Made by a program: the position numbers and the translations under genes. The notes under the pieces are model-generated. The model saw only the letters and a program-made list of their open reading frames with translations, ran no database searches and was not told where the DNA came from. From JADHZC01 sp964409505 (lineage in GTDB: Bacteria; Pseudomonadota; Alphaproteobacteria; Rickettsiales; Rickettsiaceae), in contig CAYPDK010000011.1 of assembly GCA_964409505.1 (NCBI GenBank), positions 1 to 28,178 of the forward strand: DNA of 28,178 bases, read 5' to 3'. Shown here piece after piece: positions 15,114-23,885 of the stretch; position 1 is the stretch's first letter; every line of letters begins with the position of its first letter.

Positions 15114-17324
15114 ATGATACAGTATTTTACGCTAATATGCTCAAGCATTAGCAAATCAGCATTTTTAACAATATTTTACATAAATTTTATATTTTTTCTC
15201 AATACCTCTAGTGCTTCAGACGTACCTGACGAGAGTACAGGAAAGAAAAAATTGTTCAACCTTATAGAGCCAGTTTCATATTTCGTAGATTTACCATATC
15301 AAGCAGATAGAATAAATTCACATTTAAAAACTTATAAAAGAATTACCTTATGTGATCTACCAGGTTCTGGTAAAACTCAAATATTGAGAAATTTTGTCAA
15401 GAAAAACAGAGCAAATTATGATATAATATATTTTTTTGACTGCAATTTAGATTTAAATGCTGAATTTGTGAGATTTGCAAAAAGGATTAACGAATTTGAA
15501 AACGCAACCTTAGTATCTGAGGACATAAGAACTGCTTTTACAGAGGTAAAAGAATATTTAAACAGAAAAAAGAATTGGCTACTTATTTTTGATAATTTAA
15601 AGGTTGGATCCTGTACAAAATTAAGAAATATATTAAAATGGGACTCTCCCGAGGGACATATAATTTTTTCATCCTCAGAGCTTTTAGACATGTTACCAAA
15701 CCAAATCTTTCCTATAAAATTTAGCAAGAGCGATGCACATCTACTTGCAAGTAAAATATTAAAAGAGGAAAAAAAGCAATTTGCAGATTTTATATCAAAT
15801 AAATTTGTAAAACACCCCGGATCTATAGTGCTTGCAGCAAATGTAATAAATAATTCTGTAGGCTTATCGTTAGAAGAGTATACAAAACTAATCAACTCTA
15901 AATCTGATCATATAAAATTCCATATAGATTTGGCAAAATATACTCTAAGTAAGAAAGACATTGCTCTATTAAACCAATTATCTCTAATAAGCACAAATTT
16001 TTCTAGAGATTTCGTAAATGTAATTAGCGGAGAAAATACATTATATTCATTATTAAACCTAAATAAAATCCTTGTAATAGACACCATAAACCATACTCCA
16101 GAAAACATTATCTACGAAATGAATGAGATAATAGCTGCAAGTATCAAAAAAAATAACAATAACCATACTAAGAAAAAAATATTGGACGCAATAATAAAAA
16201 ATGTACAAACTCATAGACTAAATCTTGAACGACAAGATCAATATTTATTTCTTAACTCTCCAACAGTTATTGATAATTTAGAAATTTTACTTGATCACGC
16301 AGAACATTATCAGGCAAATCTGTACAATATATTATTCCTGAGGACGTATTTGTTGAGTATGTATTTATATACACAAAATTTCCATAATGCATCAAAAATG
16401 GTGGAATGGTTTCAAGAAAAAAACATCCAAAAGATATACTCAGATAAATTGTGGAAAAGTTATAATGAGAAATCTATTTTTGCAGATTATCTACTTTTAG
16501 CAGGAATCTATAATTCTACATCTTTGTGCAAAATTAATGATGCTGTCAAATATTTTCATAAAGCCTTAAAAACTATAGGCTCTTCTCCTAAGACCACATT
16601 TGAGTTAGAGATAAAAGCACTAGCTCTATTCTATCTTGTTGAATCATATTCAAAAATTGAAAATTTTTCAGAAGCGAAGATTTCTTTAAATAAATTAGAA
16701 AAAATATATCAAAATCAAGAAATTATACTCCCAAACAATGGTTTGATAAATCTTGCAAGAGCTAATTTATTTTTTTACAAAAGGGACTATAAGCAAGCAT
16801 TATCTTGTGTAAATCTTGGATTAAAAGCTATTATGGTCTCTGGTGGATTACAAGAATATGATTTAACAAACACCTATAATCATATATTAAGGTCCAAAAT
16901 TTTAAACAAATTAGGAAAATATCAAGAAAGCTATAATGAGTTATCGAAATTACAAGCATCACATAAAAAGAAAGCAAAAGACCACGTAATTTTTGGCTTA
17001 ATATATATTGATATGTCTCGAGCTCAATTTGGAATTGGGAACATAGATTCAGCAGAATCATATATAAAAAAAGGAATCGAGATTTTAGTTCATGACGACA
17101 AAAGACACAAATCACAATTAATAGAAAATCTAAAGGAAGTAACAGATTTAGATTTATCATACGCATATGAATTACAAGGAGATATTATGCTAAAAAAGAA
17201 AAATTTGATCGAATCTAAAAAATATTATTTACTTGCACTAGACATATACCAAAACATATTGGCAGATAGATTCTCTACGTCTGAGAGATATAACACAATC
17301 AAAGCAAAATTAGATAATTTATGA
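15114..17324 (+). CDS. NB-ARC (STAND) NTPase with C-terminal TPR repeats and an N-terminal signal-like segment
   Basis: A 736-residue protein resembling eukaryotic-type STAND switches. Residues 14-34 are hydrophobic and end in TSSA-SD, like a Sec signal peptide or anchor. The nucleotide-binding domain follows: P-loop DLPGSGKTQ (81-89), kinase-2 NWLLIFDN (154-161), and HIIFSSSEL (182-190) in the position of the sensor strand. A winged-helix-like stretch (LSKKDIALLNQLSLIS) lies near 279-294. From about 450 to 735 the sequence is helical with TPR-like pairs (IYNSTSLCKINDAVKYFHKA, YKQALSCVNLGLKAI, ESYIKKGIEIL, KKYYLLALDIY). Such proteins sense ligands and oligomerise, but neither ligand nor partner is known here. 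It sits between dnaN and tRNA-Ser, ending 13 nt before the tRNA. I infer an accessory insertion with a possible host-directed role. Confidence 0.75.
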   Translation: MIQYFTLICSSISKSAFLTIFYINFIFFLNTSSASDVPDESTGKKKLFNLIEPVSYFVDLPYQADRINSHLKTYKRITLCDLPGSGKTQILRNFVKKNRANYDIIYFFDCNLDLNAEFVRFAKRINEFENATLVSEDIRTAFTEVKEYLNRKKNWLLIFDNLKVGSCTKLRNILKWDSPEGHIIFSSSELLDMLPNQIFPIKFSKSDAHLLASKILKEEKKQFADFISNKFVKHPGSIVLAANVINNSVGLSLEEYTKLINSKSDHIKFHIDLAKYTLSKKDIALLNQLSLISTNFSRDFVNVISGENTLYSLLNLNKILVIDTINHTPENIIYEMNEIIAASIKKNNNNHTKKKILDAIIKNVQTHRLNLERQDQYLFLNSPTVIDNLEILLDHAEHYQANLYNILFLRTYLLSMYLYTQNFHNASKMVEWFQEKNIQKIYSDKLWKSYNEKSIFADYLLLAGIYNSTSLCKINDAVKYFHKALKTIGSSPKTTFELEIKALALFYLVESYSKIENFSEAKISLNKLEKIYQNQEIILPNNGLINLARANLFFYKRDYKQALSCVNLGLKAIMVSGGLQEYDLTNTYNHILRSKILNKLGKYQESYNELSKLQASHKKKAKDHVIFGLIYIDMSRAQFGIGNIDSAESYIKKGIEILVHDDKRHKSQLIENLKEVTDLDLSYAYELQGDIMLKKKNLIESKKYYLLALDIYQNILADRFSTSERYNTIKAKLDNL

Positions 17325-17337
17325 TAAAACTATTTTG

Positions 17338-17426
17338 GGAGAAATGGTCGAGCGGTCTAAGGCACACGCTTGGAAAGCGTGCATACTGAATAAGTATCAG
17401 GGGTTCGAATCCCCTTTTCTCCGCCA
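17338..17426 (+). tRNA. tRNA-Ser (anticodon GGA), CCA encoded
   Basis: The acceptor stem GGAGAAA (17338-17344) pairs with TTTCTCC (17416-17422), followed by discriminator G and an encoded CCA. The anticodon stem CACGC/GCGTG encloses the loop TTGGAAA with anticodon GGA at 17372-17374. A long variable arm with ATACT/AGTAT pairing gives the class II shape of serine tRNAs, and the T arm AGGGGTTCGAATCCCCT is canonical. It reads UCC and UCU codons. It lies between the NB-ARC gene and the DsbA-like gene. Confidence 0.97.
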
Positions 17427-17449
17427 CTAACTTTTTAATAATTTTTAGA

Positions 17450-18274
17450 ATGAAAACTATCAATACATTTTTACTTATAGTGTTTACTAGTTTAGTAATA
17501 TTATTTATTTATAAATCTATAAGTACAAATGAGACTACCAAGATTCAAGTAAAAAAGAACGAATCTGATACTTTAAACACAATTTCAAGGGAAGAGGTTC
17601 AGCTAATGATAGAGCAATATTTTAAAGAAAATGTTCTAAAGCATCTTCCCTATTCTTCCACTACAGAAACTAACAACACACAAAAAGATACTCCTAGAAA
17701 AAAAATCGATATTCCATCAAAACTAGATCTACCAAAACAAAAAATATTTGTAAATAAAGGCAATATATTTTTAGGTAACAAAGATGCCACTGTGAGGATA
17801 TATCTTCTGTACAAATATGAGTGTAAAAATTCTTGTAATTTTATGAAAATTTTGATAAAGAGAGTACAAGAAGATCAAAATCTGAGATTAGTATTAATAC
17901 CAATAGCTCTACACAATAACATAAATTATGAACTAAGCAAAATTGCTCTCTGCTTAAATAAAGTATTTCCAGAAAAGTTTCTAAAATTTCATAAAAGAGT
18001 ACTTTCAAGTGAAGAAAGTTTCACTCAGGAGGGAATCAACCGAATTTTAGAGGAATTAGAGCTCCCAAAAGAACAAATATATCAGCTAACCTCTGAAGAG
18101 GAATTACAAAAAATACTAAGAGATAATAATATTCTTTTAGATTCATTTAAAGTAGAATCAACTCCATATTTATTAATAAACAACGTACATATCAAGACTG
18201 AAGATCTATCAGAAGAAACCCTAACCCATTTAATAAATAAAATAATAAATAAAAACAACAATCAAAAGGAATAG
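17450..18274 (+). CDS. Membrane-anchored DsbA-like thioredoxin-fold protein with a CXXXC motif
   Basis: A 274-residue protein with an N-terminal membrane anchor or uncleaved signal (about 4-22), a hydrophilic linker to about residue 100, then a DsbA/Com1-like thioredoxin fold: FLGNKDATVRIYLLYKYEC (GNxxATV entry strand), inserted helices, and ESTPYLLIN with the cis-proline P239. Where the family usually has CxxC, this protein has C125-K-N-S-C129, a CxxxC. The single extra residue would change the geometry of the active-site helix, so a normal dithiol oxidase role is uncertain. It is likely periplasmic. It starts 24 nt after the tRNA, with no clear ribosome binding site. Confidence 0.75.
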   Translation: MKTINTFLLIVFTSLVILFIYKSISTNETTKIQVKKNESDTLNTISREEVQLMIEQYFKENVLKHLPYSSTTETNNTQKDTPRKKIDIPSKLDLPKQKIFVNKGNIFLGNKDATVRIYLLYKYECKNSCNFMKILIKRVQEDQNLRLVLIPIALHNNINYELSKIALCLNKVFPEKFLKFHKRVLSSEESFTQEGINRILEELELPKEQIYQLTSEEELQKILRDNNILLDSFKVESTPYLLINNVHIKTEDLSEETLTHLINKIINKNNNQKE

Positions 18275-18635
18275 GTTATCAATAGCATCCTACACGCAAG
18301 AGATCCGCAGATTCTTTGTCAGTAAGGGGGAGAGAATTTTATTTTTGTAAATTCTCTAAGATTTTTGTTACTGGCAGATTTCACGAATAATCAAGACCTA
18401 AGTCTTGCTTCTAACTTTAATATAGAATTTACATCAACATCTTTTCTATATTACATCTATTATATAGAAATTTTTATCCTTTTTCTATTTTTAATTTTTT
18501 AAAATTTTAGATAAGCATTACTCATATTCTTCTAGAACTATGTTTAAAATTACTTACAACTGCCTTTATTATTTTCAGCAATATACTCTTTTTGTAAAAA
18601 TACAGACCTGAGCCTCTGCAAAATAATCTCCCTTA
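18275..18635. other. Gene-free stretch between the DsbA-like gene and polA
   Basis: These 361 bases lie between converging genes and hold no convincing open frame. They contain the nested stem-loop described at 18315-18378 and a second hairpin, CAAGAC-CTAA-GTCTTG at 18392-18407. From 18480 on the sequence is almost pure A/T. A terminator zone for both flanking genes, or a small RNA, would fit. Confidence 0.5.
18315..18378 (+). other. Nested two-stem RNA structure, possible terminator or small RNA
   Basis: The outer stem TTTGTCAGTAA (18315-18325) pairs with TTACTGGCAGA (18368-18378) over 11 pairs, with two G-T wobbles. It encloses the perfect 9-bp inner stem AGAGAATTT (18331-18339) / AAATTCTCT (18349-18357). 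A GGGGG run separates the stems on the 5' side, and AAGATTTTTG lies on the 3' side. It starts about 40 nt after the DsbA-like stop. It has no match to a class I can name. Confidence 0.4.
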
Positions 18636-21386
18636 CTAACCATACTGACTAATAACAGATAATTCTTGCAAATTTTGACCATATTTTGAAGTAACTCTCA
18701 TTGGTACTGAGATTTGAAACGCGTTCTCCATAACCTCTTTTACTATTTTTGCTGTTGCGAGTAAATGATCTTCTTTAACCTCTAAGACTAATTCATCGTG
18801 AATTTGCAGAATTATTTTAGCAGATAATTTATGATTCATAATTGCATTATACAATTTTATCATTGCAATTTTTACAATATCAGATGCAAGACTTTGTATT
18901 GGAGCATTAATAGCGGCTCGCTGAGAAAAAGTTCTCATTTGAAAATTTTTACTCAAAATATTTGTAACATAGCATTTTCTTCCAAGTAAGTTCTGTACAT
19001 AGCCAAATGATTCTGCAAATTTAACGGTCTCATTCATATATTCTTTTATTTCCGGATATTTTAAAAAGTACCTATCTATATATTCTTGAGCCTCAAACTT
19101 TGAAACATTTAATCTATTTGCAAGACTAAAAGCGCTAATGCCGTATATTATACTAAAATTTACAGTCTTTGCTTTGTATCTAAGATCTTGAGTTATTTTA
19201 GAATTTGGAAGAGAGAATATTTCAGATGCTGTTTGTGTATGTATATCTAGATCATTTTTAAATGCGTTTTGTAATTTTGTAACTGAACCTACATGACTCA
19301 AAATTCTTAATTCAATTTGAGAGTAATCACAAGAGAGAAGAAGAAAATTTTTAGTTGCGGCAAAACTTTTACGAATCTTCATACCCTCATGGGTCTTAAT
19401 AGGAATATTTTGCAAGTTAGGATGAATAGAACTTAACCTACCAGTATTAGTAGAATTTTGTAGAAAGCAGCTATGAACTCTCTGAGTAAGAGGCTTTATG
19501 TATTTAGGAATAGAATCTGTATAAGTATTTTTTAATTTAATTAAGCGCTTATATTCAAGAACATGTTTTATTATAGGGTATTGTTTTGTATCTAATTTTT
19601 CAAGAGTTTCGGTACTTGTAGAATAATTTTTAGACTTAGCAGAAATTTTACTAAAAGGCAATTTCATTTTTTGAAAAAGTACTTCAGATAATTGTTTAGT
19701 AGAAGAGATATTAAAATTTTCTCCAGATAATTCAAAAATTTTTTTTTCCACAAAATAAATTCCAGCCGCTAACTCATCAGATAGACGTTTTAAATACAAA
19801 GAGTCAACACAAATACCTACTTTTTCCATATAGTATAATATGTGGCATATTTCCTTATCAATTAGATATAAAAGCATCATTTTTTCCTCAAATAGCCTAG
19901 TTTCTAGTAAAAAATATAGATCTATAAAATTAGGTAAGCAAATTTGAGTTTCTCTTTTATCAAGTGCTATTGAGTAATAAAAATTTAATATATCAACAAA
20001 ATCTTTATTTTTAAGACCTGTAAGACAATAATCCATAAGAGATACATCTTCAAAAGCAGATGCTTTGATGTCTTTAGTACTATCTATTTTTAGTAATTTA
20101 TCTTTGATATGCAGAATTTCTTTTAAATGAAAGGTAATTTTTTTTATTTCCCTACTCTCAAATAATTCTATACAGAAGAGATATATTTTTTCATATAAAT
20201 TTTGATCTATTTCATTATTTTCCGAAGTAAAGAGGTTTAAATTTTCGCTATTTATATCCACAAATTTTTGTATAAAGGCCCTATAAATACAATCTTTATA
20301 AGAGTTATCATAAAAAATCGTATTTTTAAAAGAAAGATATAACCAAATTCCATTTTCAACTTCTTTTAAATGAAGAGCACAAACACCTAATTGATAAATA
20401 TTTTTTTTTATAAAATACAATAATTCTTCTGTATCAATAATTTTATACTCTGGTCTAATATCAAATTTTTGTTCCAATTTTTGAGGTTTTGGTTCTTGAG
20501 TAATAGAGAGGTTAAATATCTTATGCACTCTATTAAATAAAGATTTAAAAGCAAACTCTTTTAAAAATTGACTCATCGAAGTAACCGAGATTCCTTGCCA
20601 CATAAAATCATTTTTATCATATTCGATAGAAACGTCATAACGAAGTCCAAGTAATTGCCATGAAATGAGCAATTCTTTCGAATAGAGTTGTAATAAATTT
20701 TTAATTCTATCATTAGAGACCTTGTGCGTAGACTGTAACAAATTATCTATTGTACAAAATTCATCAAGTAACTTAAGTGCTATTTTAGGACCAATACCTT
20801 TTACCCCAGGAATATTATCTGATTTATCTCCTACAAGAGCAAATAAATCTCTTAATTTTTCGGGATATACTCCAAATTTTTCGAAAACATCTTTTTTTGT
20901 AAAATATTTCATTTTTATAGGATCATAAATCAAGATGTAATCATCTATTAATTGCATCAAATCTTTATCTGAGGAGACAATAACAATTTTTCTTTTCTTT
21001 TGTGTGTTAGGAAAATGAGAATAATATCTAACAAGAGAGGCAATAATATCATCTGCTTCAAACCCCTTTTTTTGCAAGATATGAAAATTAAAAGCTTTGA
21101 ATAGTTTAGGGAAAAGTTTAAGCTGTATTTTTAACGATTCATCAATATCTGGTCTGTGAGCTTTATATTCTTGATGAACGTCATGCCTAAAATTTTTTCC
21201 TTCACTATCCAAAACTAAAACAACATTTTTAGGATCAAATTCCTGTACAAACTTCAAAAGCATAGAAGTAATTCCAAAGATAGTTCCAACAGGTGTATTA
21301 TTTGATGTTAATTCTGGATAACTATGGTAAGCTCTAAAGATAAATCCATAAAAATCTATAATGAACAGAGTATTTGACATAAGCAT
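18636..21386 (-). CDS. polA: DNA polymerase I, proofreading site apparently lost
   Basis: Fills gaps in repair and removes Okazaki primers. The 916 residues show the full three-domain layout. The 5'-3' nuclease is at 1-300 (LFIIDFYGFIFRAYHSYP, GFEADDIIASL, VSSDKDLMQL, GDKSDNIPGVKGIGP). The 3'-5' exonuclease fold is at about 310-480. The polymerase carries motif A LLSCDYSQIELRI (683-695), motif B with R736, K740 and Y748-G749, and motif C QIHDELVLE (861-869). In the exonuclease fold the expected acidic FDTET strand is replaced by GVCALHL (334-340), so the metal ligands are missing and proofreading is probably absent. The start is ATG at 21386, with ATG at 21380 an equal alternative. It begins 43 nt after the fdxA stop. 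Confidence 0.96.
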   Translation of the reverse strand: MLMSNTLFIIDFYGFIFRAYHSYPELTSNNTPVGTIFGITSMLLKFVQEFDPKNVVLVLDSEGKNFRHDVHQEYKAHRPDIDESLKIQLKLFPKLFKAFNFHILQKKGFEADDIIASLVRYYSHFPNTQKKRKIVIVSSDKDLMQLIDDYILIYDPIKMKYFTKKDVFEKFGVYPEKLRDLFALVGDKSDNIPGVKGIGPKIALKLLDEFCTIDNLLQSTHKVSNDRIKNLLQLYSKELLISWQLLGLRYDVSIEYDKNDFMWQGISVTSMSQFLKEFAFKSLFNRVHKIFNLSITQEPKPQKLEQKFDIRPEYKIIDTEELLYFIKKNIYQLGVCALHLKEVENGIWLYLSFKNTIFYDNSYKDCIYRAFIQKFVDINSENLNLFTSENNEIDQNLYEKIYLFCIELFESREIKKITFHLKEILHIKDKLLKIDSTKDIKASAFEDVSLMDYCLTGLKNKDFVDILNFYYSIALDKRETQICLPNFIDLYFLLETRLFEEKMMLLYLIDKEICHILYYMEKVGICVDSLYLKRLSDELAAGIYFVEKKIFELSGENFNISSTKQLSEVLFQKMKLPFSKISAKSKNYSTSTETLEKLDTKQYPIIKHVLEYKRLIKLKNTYTDSIPKYIKPLTQRVHSCFLQNSTNTGRLSSIHPNLQNIPIKTHEGMKIRKSFAATKNFLLLSCDYSQIELRILSHVGSVTKLQNAFKNDLDIHTQTASEIFSLPNSKITQDLRYKAKTVNFSIIYGISAFSLANRLNVSKFEAQEYIDRYFLKYPEIKEYMNETVKFAESFGYVQNLLGRKCYVTNILSKNFQMRTFSQRAAINAPIQSLASDIVKIAMIKLYNAIMNHKLSAKIILQIHDELVLEVKEDHLLATAKIVKEVMENAFQISVPMRVTSKYGQNLQELSVISQYG

Positions 21387-21429
21387 TTTATGTTTAAAAA
21401 TATCGAATCATATACATAAGAGAAAAAGT

Positions 21430-21744
21430 TTATAACCCAAATTTTTCTAATTTTCCTTGCATATCTTTATAAATTTCTGCTTCTTGAAGAGGTTCTTTTT
21501 TCACCAAGATCTTAGGCCAAAGTTTAGAAAATTTTTTATTTAGTTCTAACCAATCTATGAGATCCGGACTTTCTTCCTTAATAGCATCAATAGGACATTC
21601 AGGCACACATACACCACAATCAATGCACTCATCCGGATCAATAACAAGCATAGAGTCTCCCTCGTAGAAGCAGTCAACCGGACATATCTCAACGCAATCA
21701 GTATATTTACACTTAATACATTTATCAGTCACAACATAAGTCAT
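21430..21744 (-). CDS. fdxA: 7Fe/8Fe ferredoxin of the FdxA family
   Basis: A small cytosolic electron carrier. Two cluster motifs lie near the N-terminus of the 104-residue protein: C9-x2-C12-x4-C17-x3-C21-P, and C40-x2-C43-x2-C46-x3-C50-P. The spacing of the first set is that of FdxA-type proteins, which bind one 3Fe-4S and one 4Fe-4S cluster. The C-terminal tail (about 60-104) with LNKKFSKLWP is also typical of this family. It starts 4 nt after the ccmC stop and is followed by polA, so ccmC, fdxA and polA are probably cotranscribed. Confidence 0.94.
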   Translation of the reverse strand: MTYVVTDKCIKCKYTDCVEICPVDCFYEGDSMLVIDPDECIDCGVCVPECPIDAIKEESPDLIDWLELNKKFSKLWPKILVKKEPLQEAEIYKDMQGKLEKFGL

Positions 21745-21748
21745 GTTA

Positions 21749-22447
21749 TTATAAATTTTTTATTTTATACAAAAAAATTTGAGTCTTAGCTAAAACTAAA
21801 ACAGAAAACAAAACCAAAAATGAAAAAAAAATAATAAGCAAAGGCAGCAACATAGAGCTATCCATAGCAATTCCTTTAGATCTAAAGATACTGGATGATT
21901 GATGAAGGCTATTCCAAATTTCTACTGAAAATTGTACTATAGGTACATTAATAACACCTATTATACTAAAAACTGATACAGGAATAGAGGCATTCAATAT
22001 TGTCTCTCCTATATTGATAATGATTATATTACTCAAATAGAATAAAAAGAGAATAAACATAGAAGTAAGTCTTGAATCCCATACCCACCACACTCCCCAT
22101 ATAGGTCTACCCCATAAAGAGCCGGTAACAAGGGTGATAAGCGCAAAAATTATACCAATATAAGATGAAGAAACCAAAAATAAATAAGCAATTTGCAACC
22201 TCCAAATAAGAAAAACCAAGCTACAAAGGCTAATGAAGACATAAATAAGAAGACTCAACCAAGCTGATGGAACATGAATATACATAATTTTTACTAATAC
22301 ACCTTGACGAAAATCATCCGGAGAAAAAAATAAAGCATAACAAATACCTAACGAAAAAGTAACAAGAAAAATACATACCAAAATAGGTAAAATAAAATCA
22401 CTAACTCTATGAAAATATTTAGGAATAAAAATTTTTTTAAAAAACAT
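21749..22447 (-). CDS. ccmC: Heme export protein CcmC (cytochrome c maturation)
   Basis: Inner-membrane heme-handling protein that loads heme onto the chaperone CcmE. It is a six-helix protein with the tryptophan-rich periplasmic motif WGVWWVWDSRLTS, and conserved His residues in MYIHVPSAW and NSLHQ that act as external heme ligands in this family. I chose the ATG at 22447 (232 residues, starting MFFKKIFIP). The frame also allows a TTG at 22465, adding six residues, which is less likely. No other ccm genes are in the window, as expected in Rickettsiales, where they are scattered. Confidence 0.95.
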   Translation of the reverse strand: MFFKKIFIPKYFHRVSDFILPILVCIFLVTFSLGICYALFFSPDDFRQGVLVKIMYIHVPSAWLSLLIYVFISLCSLVFLIWRLQIAYLFLVSSSYIGIIFALITLVTGSLWGRPIWGVWWVWDSRLTSMFILFLFYLSNIIIINIGETILNASIPVSVFSIIGVINVPIVQFSVEIWNSLHQSSSIFRSKGIAMDSSMLLPLLIIFFSFLVLFSVLVLAKTQIFLYKIKNL

Positions 22448-22782
22448 TACACACGCCCCATTCAAAATAAGCTACTACAAATTCATCTGAACATTTTATT
22501 ATACTAAAATCCTCTAAATTACCTAATCTATAAAGCAAAATACTCCCAAACAAATTTTTATCAAAAAGAAGAAATATTCTCTTTTATAAATGATCAATAT
22601 AACTTTAGAAAGCATAAAAATCTATCACTTATCTGCTAAATATTTTTTAGTGCTGAAATTAATACTCAACTGATAAAGATAGATAGATACTATCCACAAG
22701 CAACTTTACTTATAAAATTTCTTTCTTTAACATATAAATAAAAGATAGAGAAGCGTTTCCTCAAATTCATTTCTTGATACAG
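22448..22782. other. Divergent intergenic region between ccmC and the GS-like gene
   Basis: These 335 bases of AT-rich DNA have no open frame or recognisable RNA. There is a GATA run (GATAGATAGATA) at about 22678-22689 and a single CTATCCACA (22690-22698), one mismatch from a DnaA box. Promoters for both flanking genes should lie here, but none stands out. Confidence 0.5.
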
Positions 22783-23544
22783 ATGCATTATAAGAGTATA
22801 AGTCCGAATCTACTATTAAGATACATCAAAAATTTTGATTTGTTAACTCTATTAAACTATAAACTTAAAAAAAAATTTAACTTAAGTGCAAAAATAGGCA
22901 TAGAGTTAGAATTTTACCTACAAATACCATCACCAAAGAGTCAATCCACAACAGACATTATAAGACTATTAGAAGACAAATTTAAAATTTTAATCAAAAA
23001 AGAAAAGGGCTCTTCTCAATTCGAATTTAATTTCAAGCCTTCTGAATCAATTACAAATTATGCAAACATGATCGAAAAATTTCGATTTGAGGTAAAAAAA
23101 TTCGCTAATTCTTTAGGAGTAAAAATTATTTTTGCTCCTAAACCTTATAAAAACGACTATGGAAATGCTATGCATATAAATCTCAGTTTTAAGAACGTCA
23201 AAAATTATGACCTATATGCACAAATACTATGTAATTCTATGAATAAAACAAAAAAATATTTTTTGCAAGCAAAATCTGAGATAAAAAGACTAGATAAAAG
23301 ATTTATGGCACCAACTCACATATCCTTTGGAAATAGTACAAATAGGTCTGTAATGATAAGAGTCCTAAACAACAAGCACAGATTAGAACATAGACTTCCA
23401 TCAGCAAATACCTCCCCCCACATAGCAATATACCTAATACTAAGACCTATACTACAATATCTAGAAACCTCAGAAGAGATAAAGAATTTCTCTAAAATTT
23501 TTGGTAATGCTCATGATCCTCAATATAAATTAGAAACTATCTAG
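22783..23544 (+). CDS. Stand-alone glutamine-synthetase-like catalytic domain protein
   Basis: About 253 residues, against 440-470 for normal glutamine synthetase. The active-site blocks of the glutamine synthetase catalytic domain appear in order (numbers count from the TTG below): GIELEFYL with E44 and E46, EKGSSQFEF with E77 and E84, APKP then GNAMHINLSF with H134, NRSVMIRV with R191 and R196, and HRLEHRLPSAN with R203, E205 and R207. These match the metal, ATP and glutamate ligand positions. What is missing is the N-terminal beta-grasp domain and much of the spacing between blocks, and one metal-site His is Asn. Upstream in-frame DNA meets a stop at 22735-22737, so it is not a clipped longer gene. 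I chose the ATG at 22783; a TTG at 22774 is in frame. It may be a ligase for another substrate. The substrate is unknown. Confidence 0.7.
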   Translation: MHYKSISPNLLLRYIKNFDLLTLLNYKLKKKFNLSAKIGIELEFYLQIPSPKSQSTTDIIRLLEDKFKILIKKEKGSSQFEFNFKPSESITNYANMIEKFRFEVKKFANSLGVKIIFAPKPYKNDYGNAMHINLSFKNVKNYDLYAQILCNSMNKTKKYFLQAKSEIKRLDKRFMAPTHISFGNSTNRSVMIRVLNNKHRLEHRLPSANTSPHIAIYLILRPILQYLETSEEIKNFSKIFGNAHDPQYKLETI

Positions 23545-23545
23545 A

Positions 23546-23836
23546 TTATTTTTTGTCCTGTTTTTTATTAATATTGACTACATCCCTAGCTATTTTTCTT
23601 ATATAATCTTTATTGACTTCTGCCATATTACAAATATCTATAAAGTCTTCATTATCCTCAAATAGCCATTTTTTTGCTTCTTTTTCTAGAATGACAGCTT
23701 TTTTGCTAAAAGAATTATTACTTACGTCAATTACAGCCTGAAGAATGATCGACCGATACAGTGTAATTTCTGGTGAATCACTATAAAGTTTTGCTTTTTC
23801 AAAAGGAGACTGAAATTTTATTACATTATACTGCAC
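23546..23836 (-). CDS. Small conserved alphaproteobacterial protein of unknown function
   Basis: A 96-residue, probably cytosolic, mostly helical protein. The central LYRSIILQAVIDVSN, then EAKKWLFEDNEDFIDICNMA and NKDYIRKIARDV, follow a pattern I associate with small alphaproteobacterial proteins of unknown role (aliphatic helix, W-L-F acidic turn, D-F-x-x-I-C-x-x-A, then Y/V-R-K). The last part could form a helix-turn-helix-like pair. It converges on the GS-like gene with a 1-nt gap. The upstream 23837-24039 gap holds only A/T palindromes. Confidence 0.75.
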   Translation of the reverse strand: MQYNVIKFQSPFEKAKLYSDSPEITLYRSIILQAVIDVSNNSFSKKAVILEKEAKKWLFEDNEDFIDICNMAEVNKDYIRKIARDVVNINKKQDKK

Positions 23837-23885
23837 TTTTATTTTGTGATTTATAATTTAATTTTAAATATAAAAAATATCACTT

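Noticed and set aside
18527..18630. Short minus-strand frames just after polA
   Set aside because: About 25 codons with only a TTG start, and no homology or ribosome binding site.
19744..19752. TTTTCCACA, a match to the DnaA box consensus
   Set aside because: A single site inside polA coding sequence, expected by chance at this composition.
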